From contig NZ_JAQQPZ010000011.1 in NCBI RefSeq assembly GCF_028750675.1, positions 2,985 through 43,213 on the forward strand: a stretch of 40,229 nt of DNA, written 5' to 3'. The notes under the pieces are model-generated. The model saw only the letters and a list, made by a program, of their open reading frames with translations, had not been told where the DNA came from and ran no database searches. This document shows positions 1 through 9,610 of this stretch, piece after piece. This DNA is from Shewanella metallivivens (GTDB lineage: Bacteria; Pseudomonadota; Gammaproteobacteria; Enterobacterales; Shewanellaceae). The stretch's first letter is position 1. Each line of letters starts with the position of its first letter. The position numbers were made by a program, and so were the translations under genes.

Positions 1-1
1 C

Positions 2-1870
2 TTTAAAGAAGTGCCTGTGGTCATCGGGGGTATTGAAGCCAGTTTACGCCGCATTGCCCATTACGATTACTGGTCAGATAAAGTGCGTCGCAGTGTTATT
101 TTTGATGCCAAAGCCGACATCTTAATTTACGGTAATGCCGAACGCCCACTCATGGAAGTAGCTCGACGTATTGCTGCAGGCGAAGCTATTAGTGATATCG
201 ATGACGTGCGTGGCACTGCAGTAATGCGTAAAGACCCCATGCCGGGTTGGCGCGGTATGGACTCGCGTAAAATTGACCAGTTACATAAAATTGAGCCATT
301 GCCGAACCCTTATGGCGCAGATGATGTGGGTTGCAGTAATTTATCTGGGCCAACAGACAATAAGATTTTTGATAACGATGCGCCTAAGCCAATTAGCATT
401 CAGCCGCCTCGTCCAAAGCCATGGGAAAAAACCTATGTGCTTTTACCTGCCTTTAGTAAAGTTAGCGAAGATAAATATCTTTATGCCCACGCATCACGTA
501 TTTTGCATCAAGAGCAAAATCCAGGTTGTGCACGAGCGTTATTTCAGCCACACGATGCAAACCGAGGCGTATGGGTTAACCCACCCGCCTGGCCACTGAA
601 TACAGATGAAATGGATGCAGTATTCGACTTGCCGTATCAGCGTGTGCCACACCCGGTCTATGGCAAAGAGAAAATCCCTGCTTACGACATGATCAAAACC
701 TCAATCAACATTATGCGCGGTTGTTTTGGTGGTTGTTCATTTTGTTCAATTACCGAGCATGAAGGGCGCATTATTCAAAGCCGTTCGCAAGAGTCGATTG
801 TTAAAGAAATTAAAGACATTCAAGAAAAGGTACCTGGTTTTACCGGGGTGATTTCTGACTTAGGTGGCCCAACAGCCAACATGTACCGTTTAGGCTGCAC
901 CAGCGAAAAAGCGGAAAAAACCTGTCGCCGTTTGTCGTGTGTGTACCCATCTATCTGCGGTCATTTAGGCACAGATCATAAACACACCATTGACTTATAC
1001 CGCGCTGCTCGTGATGTTCCCGGGATTAAAAAGGTATTGATTGCATCGGGCGTGCGTTACGACTTAGCGATTGAAGATCCAGATTACATCAAAGAGTTGG
1101 CTAAGCATCATGTGGGCGGTTATTTAAAAATTGCCCCTGAGCACACCGAAGAAGGCCCCCTCAGTAAAATGATGAAGCCAGGCATGGGCACTTACGACAA
1201 ATTTAAAGAATTGTTCGATAAGTTTTCAAAAGAAGCCGGTAAAGAGCAGTTTTTAATTCCGTACTTTATCTCTGCGCATCCCGGCACTACCGATGATGAC
1301 ATGATTAACCTTGCGCTGTGGCTCAAAGGTCAAAAGTTTAAGCTTGATCAAGTACAAAACTTTTATCCATCGCCTATGGCCAATGCTACAACCATTTACC
1401 ATACCGAGCTTAACTCGTTGAAAAACGTTAAGCACGACAGTGAGCAGGTGAGTGTGCCGAAAAAAGGTCGTCAGCGTAAATTGCATAAGTTTTTATTACG
1501 TTATCACGACCCAGCAGGTTGGCCGATGATCCGTGAAGCCTTAGTGGCCATGGGTAAAGAGTATTTAATCGGTAATGGTCCACAACATTTGGTGCCGCCA
1601 GAAACGCGTAATGAGCAAAATCGAGTGAAATGGGGCCAAAAGCCAGCGGCTAAAGGCAAAAATCAAGGTGGCCAAAAAGCCATGACCCGTTTTTCTGCTG
1701 ACCAATTTGAAGACCGTAAAGGTGGGTCAAAAGCTGATAAACCTAAAGCTAAACCGACAGGGCAAAAGCCAAAAGCAACGGCAAAAAACACCGGTCAGCC
1801 AGCCAACGCTCCAGGGGCTAAACGACCCGCTAAAACCGGTTGGGCCACCAAGTCTAAATACGCAAAATAG
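2..1870 (+). CDS. ygiQ: YgiQ family radical SAM protein (5' end outside window)
   Basis: The reading frame is open to the left edge, so the N-terminus is missing; the family is usually about 700-750 residues and about 622 are visible. A radical SAM cluster motif of the CxxxCxxC type (CFGGCSFC, about visible residue 240) should bind a [4Fe-4S] cluster and S-adenosylmethionine. Around it are family-typical stretches: [12 protein letters not shown] near the left edge, [11 protein letters not shown] after the cluster, and a C-terminal [13 protein letters not shown] segment of the kind annotated as DUF3362. The last ~70 residues are a low-complexity Lys/Gly/Pro/Ala tail, probably disordered. The family reaction is not established. 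A hairpin terminator follows directly, so this gene ends its transcript. Family assignment is secure; function is unknown. Confidence 0.93.
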   Translation, partial: FKEVPVVIGGIEASLRRIAHYDYWSDKVRRSVIFDAKADILIYGNAERPLMEVARRIAAGEAISDIDDVRGTAVMRKDPMPGWRGMDSRKIDQLHKIEPLPNPYGADDVGCSNLSGPTDNKIFDNDAPKPISIQPPRPKPWEKTYVLLPAFSKVSEDKYLYAHASRILHQEQNPGCARALFQPHDANRGVWVNPPAWPLNTDEMDAVFDLPYQRVPHPVYGKEKIPAYDMIKTSINIMRGCFGGCSFCSITEHEGRIIQSRSQESIVKEIKDIQEKVPGFTGVISDLGGPTANMYRLGCTSEKAEKTCRRLSCVYPSICGHLGTDHKHTIDLYRAARDVPGIKKVLIASGVRYDLAIEDPDYIKELAKHHVGGYLKIAPEHTEEGPLSKMMKPGMGTYDKFKELFDKFSKEAGKEQFLIPYFISAHPGTTDDDMINLALWLKGQKFKLDQVQNFYPSPMANATTIYHTELNSLKNVKHDSEQVSVPKKGRQRKLHKFLLRYHDPAGWPMIREALVAMGKEYLIGNGPQHLVPPETRNEQNRVKWGQKPAAKGKNQGGQKAMTRFSADQFEDRKGGSKADKPKAKPTGQKPKATAKNTGQPANAPGAKRPAKTGWATKSKYAK

Positions 1871-1898
1871 TGACGTTTTTGCTTTTGCGATAAACAAC

Positions 1899-1924
1899 AA
1901 ACCCGCCTTTATGCGGGTTTAGTT
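1899..1924 (+). terminator. Rho-independent terminator after ygiQ
   Basis: An 8-bp perfect stem, AAACCCGC (1899-1906) with GCGGGTTT (1913-1920), has a 6-base loop and a short T-containing tail. It lies 28 bases after the ygiQ stop. Confidence 0.75.
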
Positions 1925-1996
1925 TATCTAGGCCTCACTTCGCAAAGCGTGTAACCTGTGTGGAAGAATAATATCAATAAGCAAAGGATCAGCATC

Positions 1997-2599
1997 ATGG
2001 TTATAACGAGTCAATTACGAGGTTACTTCACTAGCGCATTAGTCTGTAGTGCGGCATTAATCGCTGCCCCAAGTAACGCTGCGAACTCAGTGCAGCATCA
2101 ACAATTTTTTGAGTCGATAGTTAAACTTTGCGGCCAGGCGTTTGCTGGTAAAATCACTGCAGGAGGCAGTGAAGATGATGGCTTTAGCGGTAAAGCATTG
2201 ATTATGCATGTACGCGAATGCAACGATAAACAGTTAAAAATTCCATTTCATGTCGGCGAAGACCATTCACGCACTTGGGTTATCACCCAAACTGACACAG
2301 GCTTACAGTTAAAGCACGATCATCGCCACAAAGACGGCTCTGAAGACAAGGTCACCATGTACGGTGGTGACACCCGCGATGTCGGTACCGCCAACATGCA
2401 ATCGTTCCCAGTGGATGATGAGTCGATAGTCAATTTTAAACAAAATGGCCTAGATCAATCGGTCACCAATGTGTGGCAGATGATGATTGAAGCGCATACT
2501 TTTACGTATCGTTTATGTCGCGAAAATCGCGATTTTAAAGTGGAGTTTGATTTAACCAAACCGGTTGCGTTACCACCAGCGCCATGGGGACATGAGTAA
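1997..2599 (+). CDS. Secreted protein of unknown function
   Basis: A 200-residue protein if started at the ATG at 1997, which has AAGGA 8 bases upstream; an upstream GTG at 1958 lacks such a site. The first ~28 residues form a signal peptide ending in SNA-A, so the mature protein should be periplasmic or secreted. The mature part has a repeated acidic/His-rich flavour (GEDHSRTW, KHDHRHKDGSEDK) and three Cys residues, at CGQAF, ECNDK and LCRENR, which could form a disulfide. I do not recognise a named domain. It stands alone: the ygiQ terminator precedes it, and a bidirectional terminator at 2798-2824 lies between it and the convergent SYLF gene. Confidence 0.75.
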   Translation: MVITSQLRGYFTSALVCSAALIAAPSNAANSVQHQQFFESIVKLCGQAFAGKITAGGSEDDGFSGKALIMHVRECNDKQLKIPFHVGEDHSRTWVITQTDTGLQLKHDHRHKDGSEDKVTMYGGDTRDVGTANMQSFPVDDESIVNFKQNGLDQSVTNVWQMMIEAHTFTYRLCRENRDFKVEFDLTKPVALPPAPWGHE

Positions 2600-2797
2600 C
2601 TCCATTAGATATGTCTTTGGTTTAGCCCACATTGAGGTACTTGCGGCTTCTCGCTTAGGAGCCTGCGGCAGGCAATAAGTAACAACGAATTTGGGGTTTT
2701 AAATAAGTAACCCAATACCAATCAGGTTAGAGTGATCTAGTATGCAAACTGTTTTTTGACAAACCAATTTGCAATAAGAATCAACTTACTAAAAACA

Positions 2798-2824
2798 ATT
2801 CAGGCTGCCAATGGCAGCCTGAAT
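2798..2824. terminator. Bidirectional terminator between convergent genes
   Basis: ATTCAGGCTGCCA (2798-2810) is exactly complementary to TGGCAGCCTGAAT (2812-2824). The outer arms form the stem and the inner bases the loop. Read on the minus strand it is followed by TTGTTTTTAG, so it best fits the end of the SYLF gene. On the plus strand it is followed by GCTTTTTAAG. Confidence 0.7.
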
Positions 2825-2856
2825 GCTTTTTAAGCTACAAGTCGATCTTAGTTGAG

Positions 2857-3438
2857 TTATTTAGCATCAAACGTAAACGATTGTCCTGCTAAGGCTGCTT
2901 CAAACATCAAGCCACCTTTGGCCGCGGTGAAAATTGCCATGCCATTAATGTAGGCCGCTGCAGCATTATGATTACTGCCTGCTTGGCCAGCGCCTGCAGA
3001 ATTACCTGTGGTGCCAACCTGAGCATTGGCGCCTAAGTTAATTGCCACAGCTGATGCTTGAGCGCTAAATTCAAAACTGCCGCTGGTAAACTCATTATAG
3101 GCTTTGGCGTCTTTAAAAAAGATAATTTCACTGTAAGCCTGGCCACCAAGCTGAAATCCTATCGACAACTGGGTTAAGCTTGAATCACCCATGTATGTAC
3201 CGCCCTGATAGACACGGCCATTACCGTAAGCTGCGCCAATCCCGATGCCGCCCTTTGCAACGGTTGGAAATATGGCATAGCCATAAGCTGAATTAAAAAA
3301 GTCTCGGGTCTCACTGGCTTTCTTGAAGTTTGTGACGGCTTCGCTATAAGCATTCTCATTAGCAAAAGTGGGTACAGAAAACGCGACACCTAACAACATA
3401 ACTAAGCTTGCAAAAAATAGGTTGGTTGAACGTTGCAT
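2857..3438 (-). CDS. SYLF/YSC84-type lipid-binding domain protein
   Basis: A 193-residue protein with a clear signal peptide (residues 1-26, cut after TFA). The mature part carries the signature of the bacterial SYLF (DUF500/YSC84) family: FFNSAYGYAIFPTVAKGG near residues 47-64, then GVGIG-like glycine-rich turns, LGGQAYSEIIFF, and a C-terminal AKGGLMFEAAL repeat. SYLF domains in eukaryotes bind phosphoinositides. The bacterial role is unclear, but export suggests an envelope function. The gene is monocistronic, flanked by a terminator downstream and 212 bases of intergenic DNA upstream. A TGACA-TCAT-TGTCA palindrome at 3463-3476 lies 25-38 bases upstream of the start and could be an operator. 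Confidence 0.85.
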   Translation of the reverse strand: MQRSTNLFFASLVMLLGVAFSVPTFANENAYSEAVTNFKKASETRDFFNSAYGYAIFPTVAKGGIGIGAAYGNGRVYQGGTYMGDSSLTQLSIGFQLGGQAYSEIIFFKDAKAYNEFTSGSFEFSAQASAVAINLGANAQVGTTGNSAGAGQAGSNHNAAAAYINGMAIFTAAKGGLMFEAALAGQSFTFDAK

Positions 3439-3650
3439 AAATCACCTCATTGACGAACCTATTGACATCATTGTCATAGTATATGGCTATAGATTACCAA
3501 TACCGCTTAAACGGTGCGAGTTAATTAACGTTTATACTTATGCGTAGGTTAGCTTTAGTGTAAATGTTGTAAAAACGATGGGGCATGATTGAACATAGAG
3601 CCGCACTGATGATCGAGTTATGTCAGGTATTTATACACCCAATAACATGA

Positions 3651-4043
3651 TCACGACATTTGACGCTTGCGCTTATGTCGATTAGATGCGCCTTCTGGCG
3701 GTAAGCCGGGGGCGGGTTTTCGTTCAGCCAGTAAGTGCTTAATAGCCATAATGGGGTGAGGTAATAACATTCTTGGCCCTGCAAAAATCATGATCTCACG
3801 GGCTTTTTGTTTCATATGAGGTTTATAGCAGTGCACCGGACATTTGTTGCAGGTTGGCTTATCTTGTCCATACGGGCAGCGGTCTAAACGGGTGTTGGCA
3901 TAGCTTAAAAACTCACGGCATTGTTCACACACATCATGTGATGGTTTCATTGGATGGTGAGCTTTACAGTAAATATTGACCATGGCTTTGATGGTACGAA
4001 ATTCAAACAGTAACTGACCTGTGAGTAACTCAGTTTCGCTCAT
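3651..4043 (-). CDS. ygbA: YgbA-type nitrous oxide-stimulated promoter family protein
   Basis: A 130-residue cytoplasmic protein matching the YgbA_NO family by its seven-Cys arrangement: C26, C39xxC42, C56, C65xxC68 and C72, in the context CKAHH, CEQCREFL, LDRCPYG and CNKCPVHCYKP. It ends in the typical AREIMIFAGPRMLLPHPIMA helix. The Cys/His set suggests a metal or Fe-S site, but none has been assigned here. In Escherichia coli the gene belongs to the nitric-oxide-responsive NsrR regulon. I looked for an NsrR-like inverted repeat upstream and saw none, so NO control here is unsupported. Start ATG at 4043 has AAGGT 8 bases upstream. The C-terminal tail is basic. Confidence 0.85.
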   Translation of the reverse strand: MSETELLTGQLLFEFRTIKAMVNIYCKAHHPMKPSHDVCEQCREFLSYANTRLDRCPYGQDKPTCNKCPVHCYKPHMKQKAREIMIFAGPRMLLPHPIMAIKHLLAERKPAPGLPPEGASNRHKRKRQMS

Positions 4044-4388
4044 GGTTAATACCTTAGTAAATTAGTCTGGTATTGTGAGTTTATGCGGCAAAATAACCGC
4101 TGACAAATTCGTATTCGCTAATTATGAATTCAAACACAAAACTATGGTTGAGTGTGCCATTGATCGCAAAAATCACTTAAATCTACTTCAATAGTGCCTT
4201 ATTCGATAGCTTGTTACAGTTTAAAGTGGATAAATACTTGATTTTATAGCGCACGTTGAAATAATAATGACTAGTGCTTAAAAAAACAGCGCACTATTAT
4301 TAATGACGTAAATGACTCACTGTTAATTGATACGTGAGTAATAACGAATCTATGCGTAAAGACGCATAATCAGTAAGGTGGACGCCTA
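4044..4388. other. Intergenic region between divergent genes
   Basis: 345 AT-rich bases separate ygbA (minus) from the Glu-Pro repeat gene (plus), so both promoters should lie here. I see no open frame worth calling. There are two small inverted repeats: TAGTGC/GCACTA around 4272-4297, and ATGCGT-AAAG-ACGCAT at 4352-4367, ending 7 bases before the AAGGTGG ribosome site of the downstream gene. A TTGATA at 4327-4332 is a possible -35 box but has no good -10 partner. Confidence 0.5.
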
Positions 4389-5243
<855 letters not shown>

Positions 5244-5291
5244 CTCAGTTAATACAGCGTGAAGGATATCAGGTATGATATCCATTAAAGG

Positions 5292-5317
5292 AAAGCGGGC
5301 CTCGGTCCGCTTTTTTG
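5292..5317 (+). terminator. Rho-independent terminator
   Basis: Stem AAAGCGG(G)/(T)CCGCTTT, with one G-T pair, around a CCTCGG loop, followed by six T. It closes the Glu-Pro repeat gene. A second hairpin, GGATATC/GATATCC (5264-5283), lies just upstream. Confidence 0.8.
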
Positions 5318-5385
5318 TATTTGGCATCTGTGACTAAACTAATGGATGCTGGTGGTTGATATAATCAAGGATTTTGGTGGCATTG

Positions 5386-5727
5386 ATGACTTCTACGATA
5401 AGCAAATTACTGCTGGCTGCAATTGGGTTAAGTGTGGCGATAGGATGCACGCGCACCCCTGAGTGGACACTGTTTTACGTTGCAGATAATCCAGCGAATG
5501 CCGAAAAGGCAATAACCTCAGCTAACATGGTGCAGACTGAGTTTATTTTAGGTTATTACGATACGCTCGACCAATGCCAGGCCAAAGGTGTTGGCATGTT
5601 ACGTTTGCAAGGTTCATCAATGCCTGCAGCGCAAGCCTTTGTGTGTGCTCAACAATGTCAGGTAGATGATAATGAACAATTACATTGTCAACACCAGGTT
5701 GTTGGGGCTGAGTTAGATGCGCTTTAA
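5386..5727 (+). CDS. Putative lipoprotein of unknown function
   Basis: 113 residues from ATG 5386, which has GGTGG 5 bases upstream. In-frame TTG/GTG codons at 5374 and 5377 are alternatives. The N-terminus is a short lipoprotein-type signal (basic start, hydrophobic core, then VAIGC-TR), although Ala at -3 is not the commonest lipobox residue. The mature part has Cys at [14 protein letters not shown] and LHCQ; four Cys may form disulfides after export. No family is recognised. Its last 11 bases overlap the start of selO, so the two are probably co-transcribed and translationally coupled. Confidence 0.72.
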   Translation: MTSTISKLLLAAIGLSVAIGCTRTPEWTLFYVADNPANAEKAITSANMVQTEFILGYYDTLDQCQAKGVGMLRLQGSSMPAAQAFVCAQQCQVDDNEQLHCQHQVVGAELDAL

Positions 5728-7186
5728 ACAAGATTTTTTTGAGCAATTAGACGGCTTTTACACGCAAGTTTACCCGCAAGGGATTAGTAACCCACACTGG
5801 CTTGGCTGGAGTGATGATGCCGCTCAGCTGATTGGTTTAGAAAAGCCAAACGATGCGTTATTGATGCAGTTGTCGGCCAATGCGGCTGCGCCAGGTGCAA
5901 GCTATTATGCTCAAGTTTACAGTGGTCATCAGTTTGGTGGGTACACCCCAAGGTTAGGAGATGGCCGCTCGATTATATTAGGCGAAGCTATTGGCCCTAA
6001 TGGTGCGTGGGATGTGGCCTTAAAAGGTGGTGGCCCAACACCTTATTCTCGTCATGGTGATGGCCGAGCGGTAATGCGCTCTGCGGTGCGAGAGTTTTTA
6101 GTGTCAGAAGCGTTGGCGGCACTATCTGTACCGACAAGCCGTGCTTTAGCGGTAATAGGGTCAGACTTGCCCGTGTGGCGTGAAAGCCAGGAAACCGCAG
6201 CCATAACAGTACGCTTAGCGAAAAGTCATATTCGCTTTGGTCATTTTGAGTATTTTTGTTATAGCGAAAAAGGCGCGCCAGACAAGCTTACCCAATTGCT
6301 TAATTTTACCCTTGCTCAGCATTTTCCACATTTAAGCGCCGACAGTGCAAGCTACAAACAATGGTTTGTCGAGGTGGTGCAATCAACAGCTAAAATGATT
6401 GCCCACTGGCAAGCCGTAGGTTTTGCCCATGGCGTGATGAACACCGACAACATGTCGATTGTAGGCGATACCTTTGATTTTGGGCCGTTTGCATTGTTAG
6501 ACACCTTTAAAGAGGGCTTTATCTGTAATCACTCTGATCATGACGGCCGTTATGCTTTTGGCCAGCAGCCCGGTATAGGCCTATGGAATCTAAAACGCCT
6601 CGCTCAAGCGCTTACTCCGATTATTCCATCTGATGATTTAATTGCTGCACTTAATCGCTATCAACCAAGTTTGGTGAGCCATTATGTCAGCTTAATGCGG
6701 GCAAAATTAGGCTTAAGTATCGACAGCGATTTAGGTCGCGCAGCGCAAGCAGAGCGTGAAAAACAAGATTTAGCATTAATTAGCCAATTTACTGTCATGC
6801 TCGAAAACAACCAACTCGATTACAGTAACAGCTTGCGCAAAATGGGCAAGATAGACATTAGCAGCCAGTACAGTTCACTGCGTGATGACATGTTGAATGT
6901 GAGCGAATTTGATAGCTGGTATCAAGCTTATCAAGCCCGAGTGGGGGATGTGGCCGATGTTGCAGCATGGCAACAGCAGCGTAATCAGCATAATCCCAAG
7001 TATATTTTACGTAATTACCTTGCCCAGGAAGCGATTATCGACATTGAAGAAAAAGCTGACAACAGCAAGCTTATACAATTACAGCAGTTATTAACTCGTC
7101 CTTATGATGAGCAGCCAGAGATGGACCATTTTGCCAAGCGTCCACCAGACTGGGGCCAGGGACTTGTGATGTCGTGCAGTAGTTAA
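5717..7186 (+). CDS. selO: Protein adenylyltransferase SelO
   Basis: 489 residues, the usual length for this family (YdiU/SelO). SelO has a protein-kinase fold but transfers AMP from ATP to Ser/Thr/Tyr of target proteins, in E. coli including redox enzymes. Visible features: [12 protein letters not shown] (residues 74-84), the nucleotide-binding Lys in [20 protein letters not shown] (K103), the catalytic HGVMNTDN segment (D244, N245) and the metal-binding DFG (D254). The protein ends MSCSS: the penultimate-region Cys (487) stands where many homologues carry selenocysteine, as in E. coli. ATG at 5717 lies inside the lipoprotein gene (11-base overlap). 35 bases separate its stop from the DUF3630 start, with no terminator visible. 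Complete and apparently functional. Confidence 0.95.
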   Translation: MRFKQDFFEQLDGFYTQVYPQGISNPHWLGWSDDAAQLIGLEKPNDALLMQLSANAAAPGASYYAQVYSGHQFGGYTPRLGDGRSIILGEAIGPNGAWDVALKGGGPTPYSRHGDGRAVMRSAVREFLVSEALAALSVPTSRALAVIGSDLPVWRESQETAAITVRLAKSHIRFGHFEYFCYSEKGAPDKLTQLLNFTLAQHFPHLSADSASYKQWFVEVVQSTAKMIAHWQAVGFAHGVMNTDNMSIVGDTFDFGPFALLDTFKEGFICNHSDHDGRYAFGQQPGIGLWNLKRLAQALTPIIPSDDLIAALNRYQPSLVSHYVSLMRAKLGLSIDSDLGRAAQAEREKQDLALISQFTVMLENNQLDYSNSLRKMGKIDISSQYSSLRDDMLNVSEFDSWYQAYQARVGDVADVAAWQQQRNQHNPKYILRNYLAQEAIIDIEEKADNSKLIQLQQLLTRPYDEQPEMDHFAKRPPDWGQGLVMSCSS

Positions 7187-7221
7187 CCCAGTTTGATCGC
7201 CATTTTTTATTGAGTGATGTT

Positions 7222-7542
7222 ATGAAATTATTATCTGCTAAATTTGATCCTGAAGCGAAGAGTATTGTTATCCAAGCTGCAGTTGATTTTGAGCAATTTG
7301 AACGGTTTGCTGAACCTTTAGCGGCAGCATTGGATTGTGAGATCTGTGAACGCCAATGGGGCGCAGATCGCCATCAATGGTTGCTGAACTTTGAAGGTAG
7401 CCCGGTGTGGCTACATTATGAGTTTTATGGTGATATTTGTTGGTTGTCAGTGGACAGTGCAAAAGATGTCGATGTGTTGCATTTTTTATCTGGCTTGCTT
7501 AAATCCTATATTCACACAACAGAAGAAGACCTACATGGATAA
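7222..7542 (+). CDS. DUF3630 family small protein
   Basis: 106 residues from ATG 7222; a TTG at 7210 in frame is less likely. The pattern FxQFERFAEPLAAALDCEICERQWGADRHQWLLNFEGSPVWLHYEFYGDICWLSV matches, from memory, the gammaproteobacterial DUF3630 family: soluble, rich in aromatic residues, with no signal peptide or membrane segment. Function is unknown. The last 8 bases overlap the start of srkA, and selO ends 35 bases upstream, so it sits inside the selO-srkA transcription unit. The family name is moderately sure. Confidence 0.75.
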   Translation: MKLLSAKFDPEAKSIVIQAAVDFEQFERFAEPLAAALDCEICERQWGADRHQWLLNFEGSPVWLHYEFYGDICWLSVDSAKDVDVLHFLSGLLKSYIHTTEEDLHG

Positions 7543-8542
7543 TAGCAGCGCAGAATTTCATTTTCAGGCTCTAACGCCCGATTTGATTTTAGATGCAATT
7601 GAAAGTATTGGCATATTTCCTGAGACAGGTTTATTAGCATTAAACAGTTATGAAAACCGTGTTTATCAGTTCCGTTGCGACCGTGGGCAACGTTATGTGG
7701 TTAAGTTTTATCGACCACAGCGTTGGAGTGAAGCGCAAATACAAGAAGAGCATGACTATGCATTGGCGTTAGCTGCTGAAGACATTCCTATCGCTGTGCC
7801 CGTCATTATAGAAAATAAAACCTTATTTGAGTTTAAAGGCTACCGATTTGCGTTATTTCCATCAATTGGTGGCCGCGCTTTTGAAGTTGATAATCTTGAG
7901 CAATTAGAGTCAGTAGGGCGCTTCATTGGCCGTATTCATCAATATGCCAGCAAACAGCCTTTTGTGTATCGCGAGCCACTAACCCCTGAGATTCTTGGGG
8001 ATGACGCTTATCGTTATTTACAAGACAGCGGCATCGTCGCCGAAGGTATGCGCAGCGCCTTTTTTACTGTGGTAGAGCAGGTGCTAACAAAAGCTAAGCA
8101 GATTTGGCAACAGCACAGCTTTGACACGATTCGTCTGCACGGGGATTTGCACCCTGGTAATATTTTATGGACTCCAGACGATGGCCCAGGGTTTGTTGAT
8201 TTAGATGACGCAAGGCAAGGCCCAGCAGTGCAAGACATTTGGATGATGTTGACCGGTGATAGGACTCAGCAATTATTGCAGCTCGATATTTTAATTGATG
8301 CCTATCAAGAGTTTTGCGATTTTGATACAAGGCAATTGGCATTAATCGAGCCGTTAAGAGCGTTTAGAATGATCCATTACAATGCATGGCTGACCAAACG
8401 ATGGCAAGATCCGGCATTTCCAATGAACTTCCCTTGGTTTGCTGACATTAAATATTGGGAGCAACAAACCTTAGCGTTTAAAGAGCAACTTGCCGCCTTG
8501 AATGAGGCCCCGTTGAGTTTAGCCAGCTTTAATCAAGCTTAA
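7535..8542 (+). CDS. srkA: Stress response serine/threonine protein kinase SrkA (YihE/RdoA)
   Basis: 335 residues from ATG 7535 (E. coli SrkA is 328). A purine-rich stretch, AGAAGAAGAC, lies just upstream; the open frame extends further left, but that part overlaps DUF3630. It belongs to the aminoglycoside/homoserine-kinase-like branch. Visible are VVKFYRP (K57, ATP binding), the catalytic loop LHGDLHPGNIL (D204, N209) and the metal-binding VDLDDA (D222 region). In E. coli SrkA phosphorylates Ser/Thr and protects against envelope and oxidative stress and MazE/MazF-linked death. Its position before dsbA is conserved between E. coli and this window. Overlap with DUF3630 suggests coupling. Confidence 0.94.
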   Translation: MDNSSAEFHFQALTPDLILDAIESIGIFPETGLLALNSYENRVYQFRCDRGQRYVVKFYRPQRWSEAQIQEEHDYALALAAEDIPIAVPVIIENKTLFEFKGYRFALFPSIGGRAFEVDNLEQLESVGRFIGRIHQYASKQPFVYREPLTPEILGDDAYRYLQDSGIVAEGMRSAFFTVVEQVLTKAKQIWQQHSFDTIRLHGDLHPGNILWTPDDGPGFVDLDDARQGPAVQDIWMMLTGDRTQQLLQLDILIDAYQEFCDFDTRQLALIEPLRAFRMIHYNAWLTKRWQDPAFPMNFPWFADIKYWEQQTLAFKEQLAALNEAPLSLASFNQA

Positions 8543-8688
8543 TGGACAAGGGGTGACGCTCAAAACTTAATCGAAGTTGAAAAGCTTGAGCCACTCTGCA
8601 CGTTTTAGATTATTAACGGGGTGGGTATTAACATTTTTTAATAATGACTATCGGGATGTATTTAGTTACAAATACAATCAACTAGCGA

Positions 8689-8718
8689 TTGAGTTTCAGG
8701 CTGACGCTAGACTATGAT
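8689..8718 (+). promoter_or_regulatory. Candidate sigma-70 promoter of dsbA
   Basis: TTGAGT (8689-8694), 18 bases, then TATGAT (8713-8718). It lies 46 bases before the dsbA start, in the 222-base gap after srkA, so dsbA can be expressed apart from srkA. No CpxR-type GTAAA direct repeat was seen. Confidence 0.45.
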
Positions 8719-8764
8719 AGATTCAGCGTTTTTATAATTAGTTTGCCTATTGAAAGGAAGTAAG

Positions 8765-9382
8765 ATGAAAAAAGCATTATTGATGGCGGTAGCATTGCTA
8801 CTCGCGCCAATGGCGGCGATGGCTGCAGATTACAAAGAAGGTGTTCATTACACTGTAATTAATGATGGCCCTGAGTCTGCAAAGCCTGAAATTATGGAGT
8901 TTTTCTCTTTCTATTGCCCACACTGTTACAACTTTGCAAAAACCGTAGTGCCAAAGATTGAAGCAAATATTCCAGAAGGTGTTAGCTTTAGTCAGTCGCA
9001 TGTAGACTTTATTGGCCGTGATATGGGCGTTGAAATGTCTCGTGCATTTGCCGTCGCAAAACAACTGAACGTTGAAAAGAAAATCGAAGCGGCTTTGTTC
9101 AGTGCAATCCATGACAAGCGCCAACAGTTTACTCGTGCTGATGATATTAGAGCACTCTTTATTGCCAACGGTGTAGATGCTAAAGATTATGATGCAGCAG
9201 CCAATTCATTTATGGTGAGTGCACAAATGTCTAAAATGAAGCGCGATACTGAAAATGCTAAAATTTCAGGTGTACCTTCATTAGTTGTTAACGGCAAATA
9301 CCGTGTTGAAACTAGCTCTATTAAGTCTTATGACGAGTTACTAGACATTGCATTTTACTTAACCACAATGAACAAAAAGTAA
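8765..9382 (+). CDS. dsbA: Thiol:disulfide interchange protein DsbA
   Basis: 205 residues from ATG 8765, with AAAGGA 6 bases upstream. Residues 1-21 form a signal peptide cut after AMA. The thioredoxin-fold active site is FSFYCPHCYNF (C51, C54), the classical DsbA CPHC, with the cis-proline loop at SGVPSLVVNGKYRV. DsbA introduces disulfides into exported proteins in the periplasm and is reoxidised by DsbB, which is not in this window. The length fits the family (E. coli 208). The upstream gene is srkA, the same neighbour as in E. coli. A terminator follows at 9431. Confidence 0.97.
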   Translation: MKKALLMAVALLLAPMAAMAADYKEGVHYTVINDGPESAKPEIMEFFSFYCPHCYNFAKTVVPKIEANIPEGVSFSQSHVDFIGRDMGVEMSRAFAVAKQLNVEKKIEAALFSAIHDKRQQFTRADDIRALFIANGVDAKDYDAAANSFMVSAQMSKMKRDTENAKISGVPSLVVNGKYRVETSSIKSYDELLDIAFYLTTMNKK

Positions 9383-9430
9383 CGATGTTACTGCCCCTTT
9401 AGCGCCTAATTGGCGTAAACGGGTCACACT

Positions 9431-9456
9431 AAAAAAGGAGCTTAGGCTCCTTTTTT
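9431..9456 (+). terminator. Rho-independent terminator of dsbA
   Basis: AAAAAAGGAGC (9431-9441), loop TTAG, GCTCCTTTTTT (9446-9456): an 11-bp perfect stem ending in a T run. Confidence 0.9.
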
Positions 9457-9503
9457 GTTGTCTGGCGACGGGTGACACCGTGATGAGAATGTTGATCTCA
9501 GGC

Positions 9504-9577
9504 AAAAAAAAACCGTATGTCTATAAAAGACGATACGGTGATGAGTCAAATGACTCTTTTTTACCCTGAGTAACGCT
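9504..9577 (-). ncRNA. Candidate small RNA, ~74 nt, downstream of dsbA
   Basis: On the minus strand a promoter (9582-9610) is followed within about 75 bases by a strong intrinsic terminator: stem ACCGTAT-G-TCT/AGAC-ATACGGT (plus-strand 9512-9539, one bulged G), then nine U (9512-9504). Between them lies a second small hairpin, GAGTC-ATTT-GACTC (9543-9556), preceded by six A. No convincing start codon, ribosome site or open frame fits this interval. A separate promoter, a single-stranded A-rich stretch, a 3' hairpin and a long U tail are what Hfq-dependent small RNAs show. I do not recognise the sequence; it does not read as Spot 42, which lies near dsbA in E. coli. On the plus strand the small hairpin followed by six T (9557-9562) could be a second terminator behind dsbA. 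Confidence 0.45.
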
Positions 9578-9581
9578 AAGA

Positions 9582-9610
9582 ATAGTATCATGGCGTCAAA
9601 ATATTGGCAA
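9582..9610 (-). promoter_or_regulatory. Sigma-70 promoter for the candidate small RNA
   Basis: On the minus strand: TTGCCA (9610-9605), exactly 17 bases, TACTAT (9587-9582), with the extended -10 TGA directly before it. The predicted start is near 9577-9575. Confidence 0.5.

Noticed and set aside
4044..4388. NsrR-type operator upstream of ygbA
   Set aside because: Expected from E. coli, but no AAGATGCAT-like inverted repeat was found.
7391..7534. Longer N-terminus of SrkA
   Set aside because: The extra codons lie inside DUF3630 in another frame; the ATG at 7535 gives the family length and start.
9504..9577. Identification of the small RNA as Spot 42
   Set aside because: Spot 42 lies near dsbA in E. 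coli, but neither its 5' sequence nor its terminator is recognisable here and there is no polA or engB neighbour.
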